Assembly: GCA_035461525.1 (NCBI GenBank)
Contig: DATHVD010000047.1
Span: 1-52,573 of the forward strand
DNA from: JAIBJN01 sp035461525
GTDB lineage: Bacteria > Actinomycetota > Thermoleophilia > Gaiellales > Gaiellaceae
DNA: 52,573 bases
Direction of reading: 5' to 3'
The translations under genes were made by a program, and so were the position numbers. This document shows, one piece after another, positions 32,847-39,992 of this stretch (its first letter is position 1; every line of letters begins with the position of its first letter). Below the pieces are notes generated by a model. That model worked only from the letters and a program-made list of their open reading frames with translations, had not been told where the DNA came from and did no database searches.

Positions 32847-33592
32847 GGGAGATTGAAGAGCATCGCGGCGTTCGCCTCGATCTGCGCCTCGAGGGCGGCC
32901 GCGGACTCGCCGCGGGCCTCCGCCAGGGCGGCGAGCGTGTGCACGACGTGGGCGGGCTCGTTGCGCTTCCCGCGCACGGGCTGGGGTGCGAGGTACGGGC
33001 TGTCGGTCTCCGCGAGGATGCGGTCGGCCGGGACGAGAGCCGCCGCGGCGCGCAGCTCCGGCGCCTTGCGGTACGTAGCGTTGCCGGCGAACGACACGTA
33101 CCAGCCGTGCTCGAGCGCAGGGTCGAGGAGTCGGGTGGAGGAGAAGCAGTGCAGGACGACCGGGATCCCCTCGGGCAGGTCGCGCAGGGCGGCGACGGTG
33201 TCGACGTCCGCGGCGCGGGTGTGGACGACGAGCGGCTTGCCGAGCTCGGCCGCGAGCGCCCGCTGCGCGGCGAACACCTCCGCCTGGCGGCCCCGCGGCG
33301 GGAGGTCGCGGTAGTAGTCGAGACCGGTCTCACCGACGGCGACCGCCTTCGGGTGGCCCAGGAGGCGGCGGAGCTCCCCGAGGTCGGAGTCGCCCACCGC
33401 GCCGGCCTCGTGAGGGTGAAGGCCCAGGGCCGCATGGACCCCTTCCTCCCGTTCGGAGAGATCGAGCGCCGCGCGGCAGGACGGGATCGTCGTGCCGACC
33501 GTCACGACGCGGCGGACGCCGGCCGCGCGGGCGCGCCCGAGGACGTCGACGACGTCCTCGAAGGAGTCCAGATGCGCGTGCGTGTCGATCAT
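32843..33592 (-). CDS. tatD: TatD-family metal-dependent hydrolase
   Basis: A 249-residue TIM-barrel nuclease-like hydrolase. Seen: metal site IDTHAHLD (2-9), ALGLHPHEAG, AVGETGLDYYRD (Glu metal ligand), KPLVVHTR, VLHCFSS and the last acidic ligand in LAETDSPYLAPQP. TatD proteins are 3'-5' DNA/RNA exonucleases or D-aminoacyl-tRNA-type hydrolases depending on subfamily. ATG at 33592 lies 40 nt downstream of metG, and the stop overlaps rsmA. The metG-tatD-rsmA-ispE order is widely conserved. Confidence 0.95.
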   Translation of the reverse strand: MIDTHAHLDSFEDVVDVLGRARAAGVRRVVTVGTTIPSCRAALDLSEREEGVHAALGLHPHEAGAVGDSDLGELRRLLGHPKAVAVGETGLDYYRDLPPRGRQAEVFAAQRALAAELGKPLVVHTRAADVDTVAALRDLPEGIPVVLHCFSSTRLLDPALEHGWYVSFAGNATYRKAPELRAAAALVPADRILAETDSPYLAPQPVRGKRNEPAHVVHTLAALAEARGESAAALEAQIEANAAMLFNLP

Positions 33593-33632
33593 CGGCTTCC
33601 GTCCGCGGGCGGTGCTCGCTCTCCGCCGAGTC

Positions 33633-35153
33633 TCAGACGGCGGCCGCCGGCGCGTCCACCCGCGGGAAGAGCGGCTGCGCCGCTTCGATTCGCTCGGCCG
33701 CGACGGCCCGCCCGGGCGCGACCTCGTCCCAGGCGACGCCCGGGGCCTGGCCGAGCGCGGCGAGGATCCGCTCCGACGTCTCCGGCACGAACGCGGCGAG
33801 CGCGACCGCGGCGGCGCGGAGGCCGTCCGCGAGCTCGTAGAGGACCCTGTCGAGGTCGCCGGCCCGCGCCTCGTCCCTGGCGAGCTCCCAGGGGGCGCTC
33901 CGCTCGACATGGCGGTTGAGGTCGCGGACGAGCTTCCACGCCTCCTCGAGCGCGCCGGTGACGTCGAACTCGTCCATTCGCCGCGGCACGTCCTCGCGAA
34001 GGACGGCGACCGCCCGTGCGAGGTCGCCGGAGACGGGCGCAGGCGAGAGCCGGCCGTCCCGGTACCGCGCGATCATCGCCGTGACCCGGGAGAGAAGGTT
34101 GCCGAGGTCGTTGCCGAGCTCGCGCTCGTAGCGCTCGTGCATGCCCTCCACGGAGATGCTCCCGTCCTGGCCGAACGTCGCCACGCGGAAGAGGTAGAAG
34201 CGGAGAGCGTCGACTCCGTACACGTCGACCAGGTCGAGTGGGTCGATGACGTTCCCGAGCGACTTCGACATCTTCCGCTCGTCCATGAGGAGGTAGCCGT
34301 GCACGAAGAGCTGCCGGGGCACCTCGACTCCCGCGGCGAGCAGGAGTGCCGGCCAGATCACGCAGTGGAACTTGAGGATGTCCTTCGCCAGGAGGTGGCG
34401 CGCTTCCGGCCAGAGGCGAGGCCTGAGATCCTCGTCCGGACGCGCGAACGCGAGTGCGCTCCAGTAGTTGATGAGCGCGTCGACCCACACGTAGACGACC
34501 TGGTCGGGATCCCACGGGACGGGAACTCCCCACCGCTGCGAGGCCCGGCTGACGCTGATGTCGGCGAGCCCCTGCTCGATGAAGCTCCGCGCCTCGTTGG
34601 CGCGGAAGCGCGGGAGGACGAAGTCGGCCCGCTCGTTGTAGAGCCCGAGCAGCGGCTCCTGATATGCGGAGAGGCGGAAGAAGTAGTTCTTCTCCTCGAC
34701 GTGCTCCGGCGGAATGCCGTGCTGGGGGCAGAGGCCGTCGACGAGCTCTTCCTCGGAATAGAAAGCCTCGCAGCGCGTGCAGTAGAGGCCGGCATAGACG
34801 CCCTCGTAGATCTCGCCCGCGTCGTAGATCCGCTGCAGGAACTCCTGTACGCGCGCCCCGTGGCGGGGATCGGTCGTACGCACGAAGAAGTCGTTCGACG
34901 CGTTGACGCGCTCGGTCATGCGCCGGAAGGCGTCCGCGTTCCTGTCGACGAACTCCTGCAGGTCGAGCCCGGCCTCCTCGGCGACGCGCGGGATGTTGGA
35001 CCCGTGCTCGTCCGTGCCCGTGAGGAAGAAGGTCTCCTCGCCCCGCTGGCGGCGGTGCCGGACGAGGACGTCCGCGGCAATCGTCGTGTACGCGTGACCG
35101 ATGTGCGGGGTCGAGTTGACGTAGTAGATCGGCGTCGTCAGGTAGAAGGTCAT
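33633..35153 (-). CDS. metG: methionyl-tRNA synthetase
   Basis: A 506-residue class I synthetase that charges tRNA-Met. Seen: HIGH at 17-20, TGTDEHGSNI, a zinc-knuckle-like CTRCEAFYSEEELVDGLC-PQH, FVHGYLLMDERKMSKSLGN (KMSKS about residues 293-297), and an anticodon-binding helical domain. There is no C-terminal EMAP-like tRNA-binding domain, as in the short bacterial class. ATG at 35153 has TATGAT ending 8 nt upstream and no Shine-Dalgarno. Divergent from the AbrB regulator. Confidence 0.97.
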   Translation of the reverse strand: MTFYLTTPIYYVNSTPHIGHAYTTIAADVLVRHRRQRGEETFFLTGTDEHGSNIPRVAEEAGLDLQEFVDRNADAFRRMTERVNASNDFFVRTTDPRHGARVQEFLQRIYDAGEIYEGVYAGLYCTRCEAFYSEEELVDGLCPQHGIPPEHVEEKNYFFRLSAYQEPLLGLYNERADFVLPRFRANEARSFIEQGLADISVSRASQRWGVPVPWDPDQVVYVWVDALINYWSALAFARPDEDLRPRLWPEARHLLAKDILKFHCVIWPALLLAAGVEVPRQLFVHGYLLMDERKMSKSLGNVIDPLDLVDVYGVDALRFYLFRVATFGQDGSISVEGMHERYERELGNDLGNLLSRVTAMIARYRDGRLSPAPVSGDLARAVAVLREDVPRRMDEFDVTGALEEAWKLVRDLNRHVERSAPWELARDEARAGDLDRVLYELADGLRAAAVALAAFVPETSERILAALGQAPGVAWDEVAPGRAVAAERIEAAQPLFPRVDAPAAAV

Positions 35154-35161
35154 CGCGGCCC

Positions 35162-35167
35162 ATCATA
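35162..35167 (-). promoter_or_regulatory. -10 box TATGAT for metG
   Basis: TATGAT, close to the sigma-70 consensus, ends 8 nt before the metG ATG. Confidence 0.6.
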
Positions 35168-35241
35168 CGGTCGTCCCGGCGGCCCCAGAGGAGCTGTTTC
35201 AAGAGGAAGCGGATGGGAACTGAGAGGGGGAGCTTCAAGGG

Positions 35242-36582
35242 TCAACGGGACGCAAACGACACTGGCTTCCGGCCACGAGAGGAACGGTGAGCACGACGAC
35301 GATGACCGCCTCGATGCGCAATCACCGCGGAGGGAAGACGACGACCACGGGGATCATCCGCAACCTGGACGAGCTGGGACGGATCGTGATCCCGATCGAG
35401 ATCCGCAAGCGCTTCGGACTCACGGAGCGCGACCCACTCGAGATCTCGGTCAAGGACCAGACCATCCTGCTCAGCAGGCCACGGACGAGCTGTGTCTTCT
35501 GCGGGACGACCCGGTCGGTCGAGGAGCACCGCGGGCGCGGTGTCTGCCAGACCTGCCTGAGCGAGCTGGCCGAGCTGCGCGCCTAGCCGACGACGGCGGC
35601 GGGAGAGGGAAAGCCCGGCGAGCCCGGCGAGGGCGAGCAGGGCTGCAATCGCCGCGCGTCGCGCGCCGCCGCCGGCGGCTCCGCCGGAGGGCGTCGTCGA
35701 GACGCCTTGCGTCTCGGGCTCGAGCTGAGCGGTGAAGCCCGCGCCGGCGGGGAGGCTCCCGTACACGGGCCCGGCGGGCGGCGACGCCGTCGCCTCGGCC
35801 GCGCCCGCTTCCTTCGGCACGGCGTCGGCATCCATGGAGCGCACGGCCCGTACGGCGATGCGGGCGGCCCCTCGGGTGGGAAGCGGAGGCCGTGCGACCC
35901 GCTCGAGCCGGCGCGGCGCGGGAACGGTCAGAGGGGCCGGGAGCTCGGGATCCGCCCGCACCGGCGCGGGCTCAGCCGGAGGCTCCTCGGGCCGGCGATC
36001 GGCAGGCGGGACGGTCTCGTCGACCGGCGCCGGCTCCTCGGGCGCCGCCTCCGGCACGGGCTCGGTCACGGCCTCCGGGGCCGGCGCCTCGGGGCCGGGC
36101 GCAGGCGCGGGCTGCGCCGCCGGACGCGACGGCAGGAGCTCGAGCGGGTCCACGTAGCCGTTGGGATCCGCGGACCGCCGGACGCCGACGTGCACGTACG
36201 GGCCGTCGTGCTCGGCGTCGCCGCTCGGGCCGACCGAGGCGACGGCCGCGCCCTCGACGACCGCGACACCTCGCGCCGTCCCGATCGAGCCCAGGTGCAC
36301 GAGCGTGACCGAGTAGCCGTCCGCGGTCTGAATCGTGACCGTGCGGCCGCCGCCGGGCACGGTGCCCGCGAAGGTCACCGTCCCGGCCGCGGGCGCGCGG
36401 ACCGGCGCGCCGGCTTCCGCGGCGACGTCGATGCCGCGATGCTGTCCGGCGGCGTAGGGATCGTCTCCGAAGACGAATGCTTGAAGCACCGGCCCGTCCA
36501 CGGGCCAGGTCCAGGCGAGTGCGGGCGGCGCGCCGGCCTGGAACGCGATCAGGACCGGAAGCAGTGCGACGAGTCGTTTCAC
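35242..36582 (-). CDS. M23-like (LytM) secreted peptidase domain protein with C-terminal anchor; 3' end runs antisense through abrB
   Basis: A 446-residue protein. Signal peptide (1-23), LytM domain (about 25-150) with GQHRGIDVAA (zinc ligands His48, Asp52), Pro/Ala/Glu-rich linker (150-300), transmembrane helix (308-326) and RRRRR (328-332), which is where such proteins normally end. The expected H-x-H motif reads YVHVGV (Tyr129, His131), so the first histidine, thought to be catalytic, is replaced. After residue 332 a TAG is missed by one frame, and the reading continues 114 codons antisense to abrB. GTG at 36582 has AGGAGG and a consensus-like promoter. Confidence 0.75.
   Translation of the reverse strand: MKRLVALLPVLIAFQAGAPPALAWTWPVDGPVLQAFVFGDDPYAAGQHRGIDVAAEAGAPVRAPAAGTVTFAGTVPGGGRTVTIQTADGYSVTLVHLGSIGTARGVAVVEGAAVASVGPSGDAEHDGPYVHVGVRRSADPNGYVDPLELLPSRPAAQPAPAPGPEAPAPEAVTEPVPEAAPEEPAPVDETVPPADRRPEEPPAEPAPVRADPELPAPLTVPAPRRLERVARPPLPTRGAARIAVRAVRSMDADAVPKEAGAAEATASPPAGPVYGSLPAGAGFTAQLEPETQGVSTTPSGGAAGGGARRAAIAALLALAGLAGLSLSRRRRRLGAQLGQLAQAGLADTAPAVLLDRPGRPAEDTARPWPAEQDGLVLDRDLEWVALRESEALADLDRDHDPSQLVQVADDPRGRRLPSAVIAHRGGHRRRAHRSSRGRKPVSFASR
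35287..35586 (+). CDS. AbrB/SpoVT-family transcription regulator with zinc-ribbon tail
   Basis: A 99-residue DNA-binding protein. SpoVT/AbrB swapped-hairpin domain (about 21-65: GIIRNLDELGRIVIPIEIRKRFGL) followed by a four-cysteine ribbon CVFC...CQTC (Cys69, 72, 87, 90) and a short helix. This combination is typical of AbrB-like regulators of high-GC Gram-positives. GTG at 35287 has GAGAGGAACG as Shine-Dalgarno, so it is a leadered message. Divergent from metG and antisense to the run-on of the M23 gene. Confidence 0.9.
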   Translation: MSTTTMTASMRNHRGGKTTTTGIIRNLDELGRIVIPIEIRKRFGLTERDPLEISVKDQTILLSRPRTSCVFCGTTRSVEEHRGRGVCQTCLSELAELRA

Positions 36583-36620
36583 GAGCCTGCCTCCTGTTGT
36601 CCTCTATGTCAACGACGGCG

Positions 36621-36650
36621 AGGGTAGCAAGAGCGAGTCGCCGTTGTCAA
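36621..36650 (-). promoter_or_regulatory. sigma-70 type promoter of the M23-like gene
   Basis: Minus strand: TTGACA at 36650-36645, 18-bp spacer, TACCCT at 36626-36621, then AGGAGG 7 nt before the GTG at 36582. It is the clearest leadered promoter in the window. Confidence 0.7.
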
Positions 36651-36678
36651 GAGAGACGACAGACGAGCGGGCGCCGAC

Positions 36679-37494
36679 TCAGACGGAGCCGCGGTAGAGC
36701 CGGTTGCGGGAGAGCCCGGTCAGCCGCCCGACGATCTCCGCGGCCCGGCGGCGCCGGACGCCGGCCGCGACGAGCTCGGCGACGGCCTCAAGCGCGGCAC
36801 GCTCGTCGGCCCCCGGCGCCCCGGCGATCCCCTGCGCCGGGCCGAGGACGAGGGTCACCTCACCCTTGGGCGGCTCCGCGAAGCGCTGCACGAGCTCGCG
36901 CGCCGAACCGCGGGCCACCTCCTCGAAGCGCTTCGTCAGCTCGCGGCAGACCGCAACCGAGCGCTCCGGGTCGGCTGCGGCCAGGCTGGCGAGCGTAGCC
37001 GGCAGGCGGCGCGGCGACTCGAACGCGACCGCGGGCCAGCGCCAGGACGAGATCTCCTCCCAGAGCCGCGCGCGCGCGGCGGCGGCGCGCGGGAGGTAGC
37101 CGAGGAACGTGTACCGCTCGCCCACGAGACCGCTGGCCACGAGCGCGGTCTCGACGGCGGACGGCCCCGGCAGCACCGTCACCTCCACACCGCGCTCGAT
37201 CGCGGCCGCGAGGAGGCGCGCGCCCGGGTCGTTGACGCCCGGCAGGCCCGCGTCGCTCGCCACGGCCACGCGCTCTCCCTCGACGAGGCGCGGCAGGATC
37301 TCCGCCGTTCGCTGCGCTTCGTTGTGGCGGTGGAACGAGACGAGCCTCGCGCGGACGCCGTGGCGGTCGAGCAGGATCCTCGTGCGCCTCGTGTCCTCGC
37401 AGAGGACGACGTCCGCCTCGCCGAGCTCCCGGAGCGCCCGCAGCGTCACGTCCTCGAGGTTCCCGATCGGCGTCGGGCAGAGGACGAGAGGCAT
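36679..37494 (-). CDS. rsmI: 16S rRNA (cytidine1402-2'-O)-methyltransferase
   Basis: A 271-residue tetrapyrrole methylase-fold enzyme that 2'-O-methylates C1402 in the decoding centre. Seen: LVLCPTPIGNLEDVTLRALREL, CEDTRRTRILLDRHG, SFHRHNEAQRTAEILPRL, VASDAGLPGVNDPGARL, LPGPSAVETALVASGL and YTFLGYLPR. These give a full set of RsmI landmarks. The C-terminal helix ends NRLYRG. ATG at 37494 follows the ROK kinase stop with no gap, so translation is coupled. Confidence 0.95.
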   Translation of the reverse strand: MPLVLCPTPIGNLEDVTLRALRELGEADVVLCEDTRRTRILLDRHGVRARLVSFHRHNEAQRTAEILPRLVEGERVAVASDAGLPGVNDPGARLLAAAIERGVEVTVLPGPSAVETALVASGLVGERYTFLGYLPRAAAARARLWEEISSWRWPAVAFESPRRLPATLASLAAADPERSVAVCRELTKRFEEVARGSARELVQRFAEPPKGEVTLVLGPAQGIAGAPGADERAALEAVAELVAAGVRRRRAAEIVGRLTGLSRNRLYRGSV

Positions 37495-38448
37495 CTACGC
37501 GCCGTCCAGGAGCTCGAACGCGACGAGCGCCGAGCCGGCGAGCCCCGCCTCGCCGCCGAGCTCGCCGGGGACGATCCGCACCTCGTCGCGGGCGGGCGAG
37601 AGCGCCTGCTCGGCGACGACGCGCCGGGCCGGGGCGAGAAGGAGCTCGCCCGCCTGCGCGAGCCCGCCGCCGACGACGACCACCTCCGGATTGAAGACGT
37701 TGACGTGGCTCGCGATGCCCACCCCCAGGTGGAAGCCGGCGTGCTCGAGGAGGTCGCGGGCGTCTCCCGGCGCCTCGGCGGCGAGCTCGACCGCCAGCCG
37801 TGCGTCCGCCTCCCGGCCGGCGGCGACGGCCCGGCCCAGGTCCCCGTCGGGCCTCTCGGCCGCGGTGCGGGCCGCGAGCTCGTCGACGGCCGTGCCCGAG
37901 GCGAACGCTTCCAGGTGCCCCCGCCCCGGGCACGCGCCCTGGCACGGAGGGCCGTTCACGTCGATGGTGATGTGCCCGAGCTCGCCGGCCGCCCCGAGCG
38001 CGCCGCGGTAGAGGCGCCCGTCGAGGAGGAGCCCGCCGCCGACGCCCGTGCCGAGCGTGAGCATGACCATGTGACGGGCGCCGCGGCCCGCGCCGAGGAC
38101 GTGCTCGGCGAGCGCGGCGGCGTTCGCGTCGTTCTCGATCGCAACGGGGACGCCGAAGCGCTCGCGTAGCCGGTCGCGGAGGTCGACGCCCGCGAGCGGG
38201 ATGTTCACGGACGTGACGGCGCGGCCGGAGCGCTGGTCGATCGTCGAGGGGATGCCGACGCCGAGCGCGGCGAAGCCGTCCGCGCCGAGCTCCGCGACGA
38301 CGCGCTCGAGCTGCGCGAGCAGAGCTTCCTCGCCGGAGACCTCCGTCGGCTCCTCCGTCCGGCGGACGAGCTCTAGCGCCCGGTCGAAGAGCGCGGCGGC
38401 GAGCTTCGTCCCCCCGAGGTCGATCGCGATGACCCGCTCAGCCGCCAT
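37495..38448 (-). CDS. ROK-family sugar kinase (glucokinase-like)
   Basis: A 317-residue kinase, probably acting on glucose or an amino sugar. Seen: phosphate motif AIDLGGTKLAAAL (9-21), ALGVGIPSTID, the ENDANAAALAEH catalytic region, TLGTGVGGGLLLDG and the ROK zinc motif written CQGACPGRGHLEA. The last cysteine of that motif is His here, a variant seen in some members. ATG at 38448 shares a -10 region with the divergent LCP gene, and its stop abuts rsmI. Confidence 0.9.
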   Translation of the reverse strand: MAAERVIAIDLGGTKLAAALFDRALELVRRTEEPTEVSGEEALLAQLERVVAELGADGFAALGVGIPSTIDQRSGRAVTSVNIPLAGVDLRDRLRERFGVPVAIENDANAAALAEHVLGAGRGARHMVMLTLGTGVGGGLLLDGRLYRGALGAAGELGHITIDVNGPPCQGACPGRGHLEAFASGTAVDELAARTAAERPDGDLGRAVAAGREADARLAVELAAEAPGDARDLLEHAGFHLGVGIASHVNVFNPEVVVVGGGLAQAGELLLAPARRVVAEQALSPARDEVRIVPGELGGEAGLAGSALVAFELLDGA

Positions 38449-38459
38449 TGGAGGGTGGC

Positions 38460-38466
38460 TACGATA
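38460..38466. promoter_or_regulatory. shared bidirectional -10 (TACGATA) for the ROK kinase and LCP genes
   Basis: Plus strand TACGAT (38460-38465) ends 11 nt before the GTG at 38477. Minus strand TATCGT (38466-38461) ends 12 nt before the ATG at 38448. The two boxes share five bases. Confidence 0.5.
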
Positions 38467-38476
38467 ACCGGTCGCT

Positions 38477-39670
38477 GTGGCCTCCAAGGACAAGCCGTAC
38501 CGCGTCTACCGCGGCGGGCGGGCGAAGGGCCCCGTTCCCAAGGAGCCCGCCCAGGGCGCGCGCCGCGGCGGCGGCGGGCGGGGACGGCCGCCCGACGGGC
38601 AGGATCCCTACGGCCGTCGGCAGCCGCGCCGCCCGCGCAAGGGCGGGGCGCGCCGGGTCCTCCGCATCGTCGCGGTGGTCGTGCTCGTGCTCGTCCTCCT
38701 CACGGTCGTCTGGGCGTTCCTCGGCTACCTCGCGCTCAGAAGCGGCGTCAAGGAGGCGAACGAGCGCCTCGACTCCCGCGCGTACGCGGCGCTCGCCCCG
38801 CAGAGAGGCCTCCTGCTCACGAACCCGTCGACGATCCTCGTCCTCGGTACGGACGAGGGGCCGAACCGGCAGGGGCCCTTCCGCTCCGACGCGATCATGA
38901 TCGTCCGCACCGACCCGGACGAGAACCGCATCGCGCTCCTCTCGATCCCGCGCGACCTGCGCGTGACGATCCCCGGGCGGGGCACCGACAAGGTCAACGC
39001 CGCGCACGCCTACGGCGGGCCGACGCTCGCCGTCCGCACCGTCGAGGCGCTCACGGGGCTCGAGATCAACCACGTCGTCGTGGTCAACTTCGACCGGTTC
39101 CGCGAGGTGATCGACGCGCTCGGCGGGATCACGGTCAACGTCCCGCGGCGGGTGCTCTCGAACAAGTTCGACTGCCCCCGCTCCACCCCGGCTGAATGCG
39201 ACCGCTGGCCCGGCTGGCGTTTCAAGAAGGGGCCGCAGGAGATGAACGGCCGGCGGGCGCTCGTCTACTCCCGCGTCCGCCAGAACCAGCTCGACCCGTC
39301 CGAGAACGACATCACGCGAGGCGAGCGCCAGCAGGCCGTGCTCCAGGCGACGGCGGACGAGATCACGAGCTTCGGCACGTTCCTGCGGATGCCGTTCATC
39401 GGCGACGACCTCGTGGAACCGCTCGCCACCGACCTGTCGACGAACCAGCTCCTCCAGCTCGGCTGGGTGAAGCGGCGCACGCCCGAGAGCGGCACGCTTC
39501 GCTGCCGCCTGGGCGGGACGATCGCCGACATCGACGGGCAGTCGTTCATCCTCGGCAGCGAGGAGAACGTCTCGGTGATCGCGATGGTGCGGGGCGACTC
39601 CGCGCCGCAGCCTCCGCGCCCGGGGTCGGGCGAGTTCGGACCGGGCTGTCGCGTCGGGAGGTCGGGCTGA
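38477..39670 (+). CDS. LytR-CpsA-Psr (LCP) family cell-wall ligase
   Basis: A 397-residue membrane-anchored phosphotransferase that attaches wall polymers to peptidoglycan. A long basic Gly/Arg-rich cytoplasmic tail (1-60), one transmembrane helix (about 62-84), then the LCP domain with TILVLGTDEG, FRSDAIMIVRTDPDENRIALLSIPRDLRV, DKVNAAHAYGG, VVVNFDRFREVIDALGGITVNV and the Arg-rich RALVYSRVRQ. These contain the conserved Asp/Arg residues of the pyrophosphate site. The start is GTG at 38477. Confidence 0.93.
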   Translation: MASKDKPYRVYRGGRAKGPVPKEPAQGARRGGGGRGRPPDGQDPYGRRQPRRPRKGGARRVLRIVAVVVLVLVLLTVVWAFLGYLALRSGVKEANERLDSRAYAALAPQRGLLLTNPSTILVLGTDEGPNRQGPFRSDAIMIVRTDPDENRIALLSIPRDLRVTIPGRGTDKVNAAHAYGGPTLAVRTVEALTGLEINHVVVVNFDRFREVIDALGGITVNVPRRVLSNKFDCPRSTPAECDRWPGWRFKKGPQEMNGRRALVYSRVRQNQLDPSENDITRGERQQAVLQATADEITSFGTFLRMPFIGDDLVEPLATDLSTNQLLQLGWVKRRTPESGTLRCRLGGTIADIDGQSFILGSEENVSVIAMVRGDSAPQPPRPGSGEFGPGCRVGRSG

Positions 39671-39684
39671 GAACCAGCCGAGCG

Positions 39685-39963
39685 CTACGCCTCTGCGGCC
39701 TTCGGCTCGGTCTTGCCCGGCTTCTTCGCCTCTCCGCCGCTCTCCCCGCCGCCGTCCCCCTCCTTCGCGGCCGGCCGCCGGCTTCCTCGGCCGTAGTCGG
39801 TGGAGTAGAAGCCGGAGCCCTTGAAGTGGATCGCGGCCGGATAGAGCACCTTCTCGACCGGGGTCGCGCCGCAGATCTCGCACACCTCCGGCGGCGGGTC
39901 GCTCATCCGCTGGAACAGCTCGAAGGTGTGGCCCTGTGGGCAGCGATACTCGTAGATGGGCAT
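39685..39963 (-). CDS. FmdB-type zinc-ribbon regulatory protein
   Basis: A 92-residue protein. The N-terminal 41 residues form the FmdB zinc ribbon (MPIYEYRCPQGHTFE, Cys8, His12, CEICG Cys28/31), followed by the usual IHFKGSGFYSTDYG segment and a low-complexity Lys/Glu/Gly tail. Precise function of the family is unsettled; it is a small cytoplasmic metal-binding protein. ATG at 39963. Convergent with the LCP gene. Confidence 0.9.
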   Translation of the reverse strand: MPIYEYRCPQGHTFELFQRMSDPPPEVCEICGATPVEKVLYPAAIHFKGSGFYSTDYGRGSRRPAAKEGDGGGESGGEAKKPGKTEPKAAEA

Positions 39964-39992
39964 AGCGGAAAGGCCGCGGTTTGCAGGGCCGG

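Noticed and set aside
35583..35831. Short minus-strand frame ending at the TAG beside abrB
   Set aside because: Shadow of the M23 gene; it only shows where the in-frame stop would have been.
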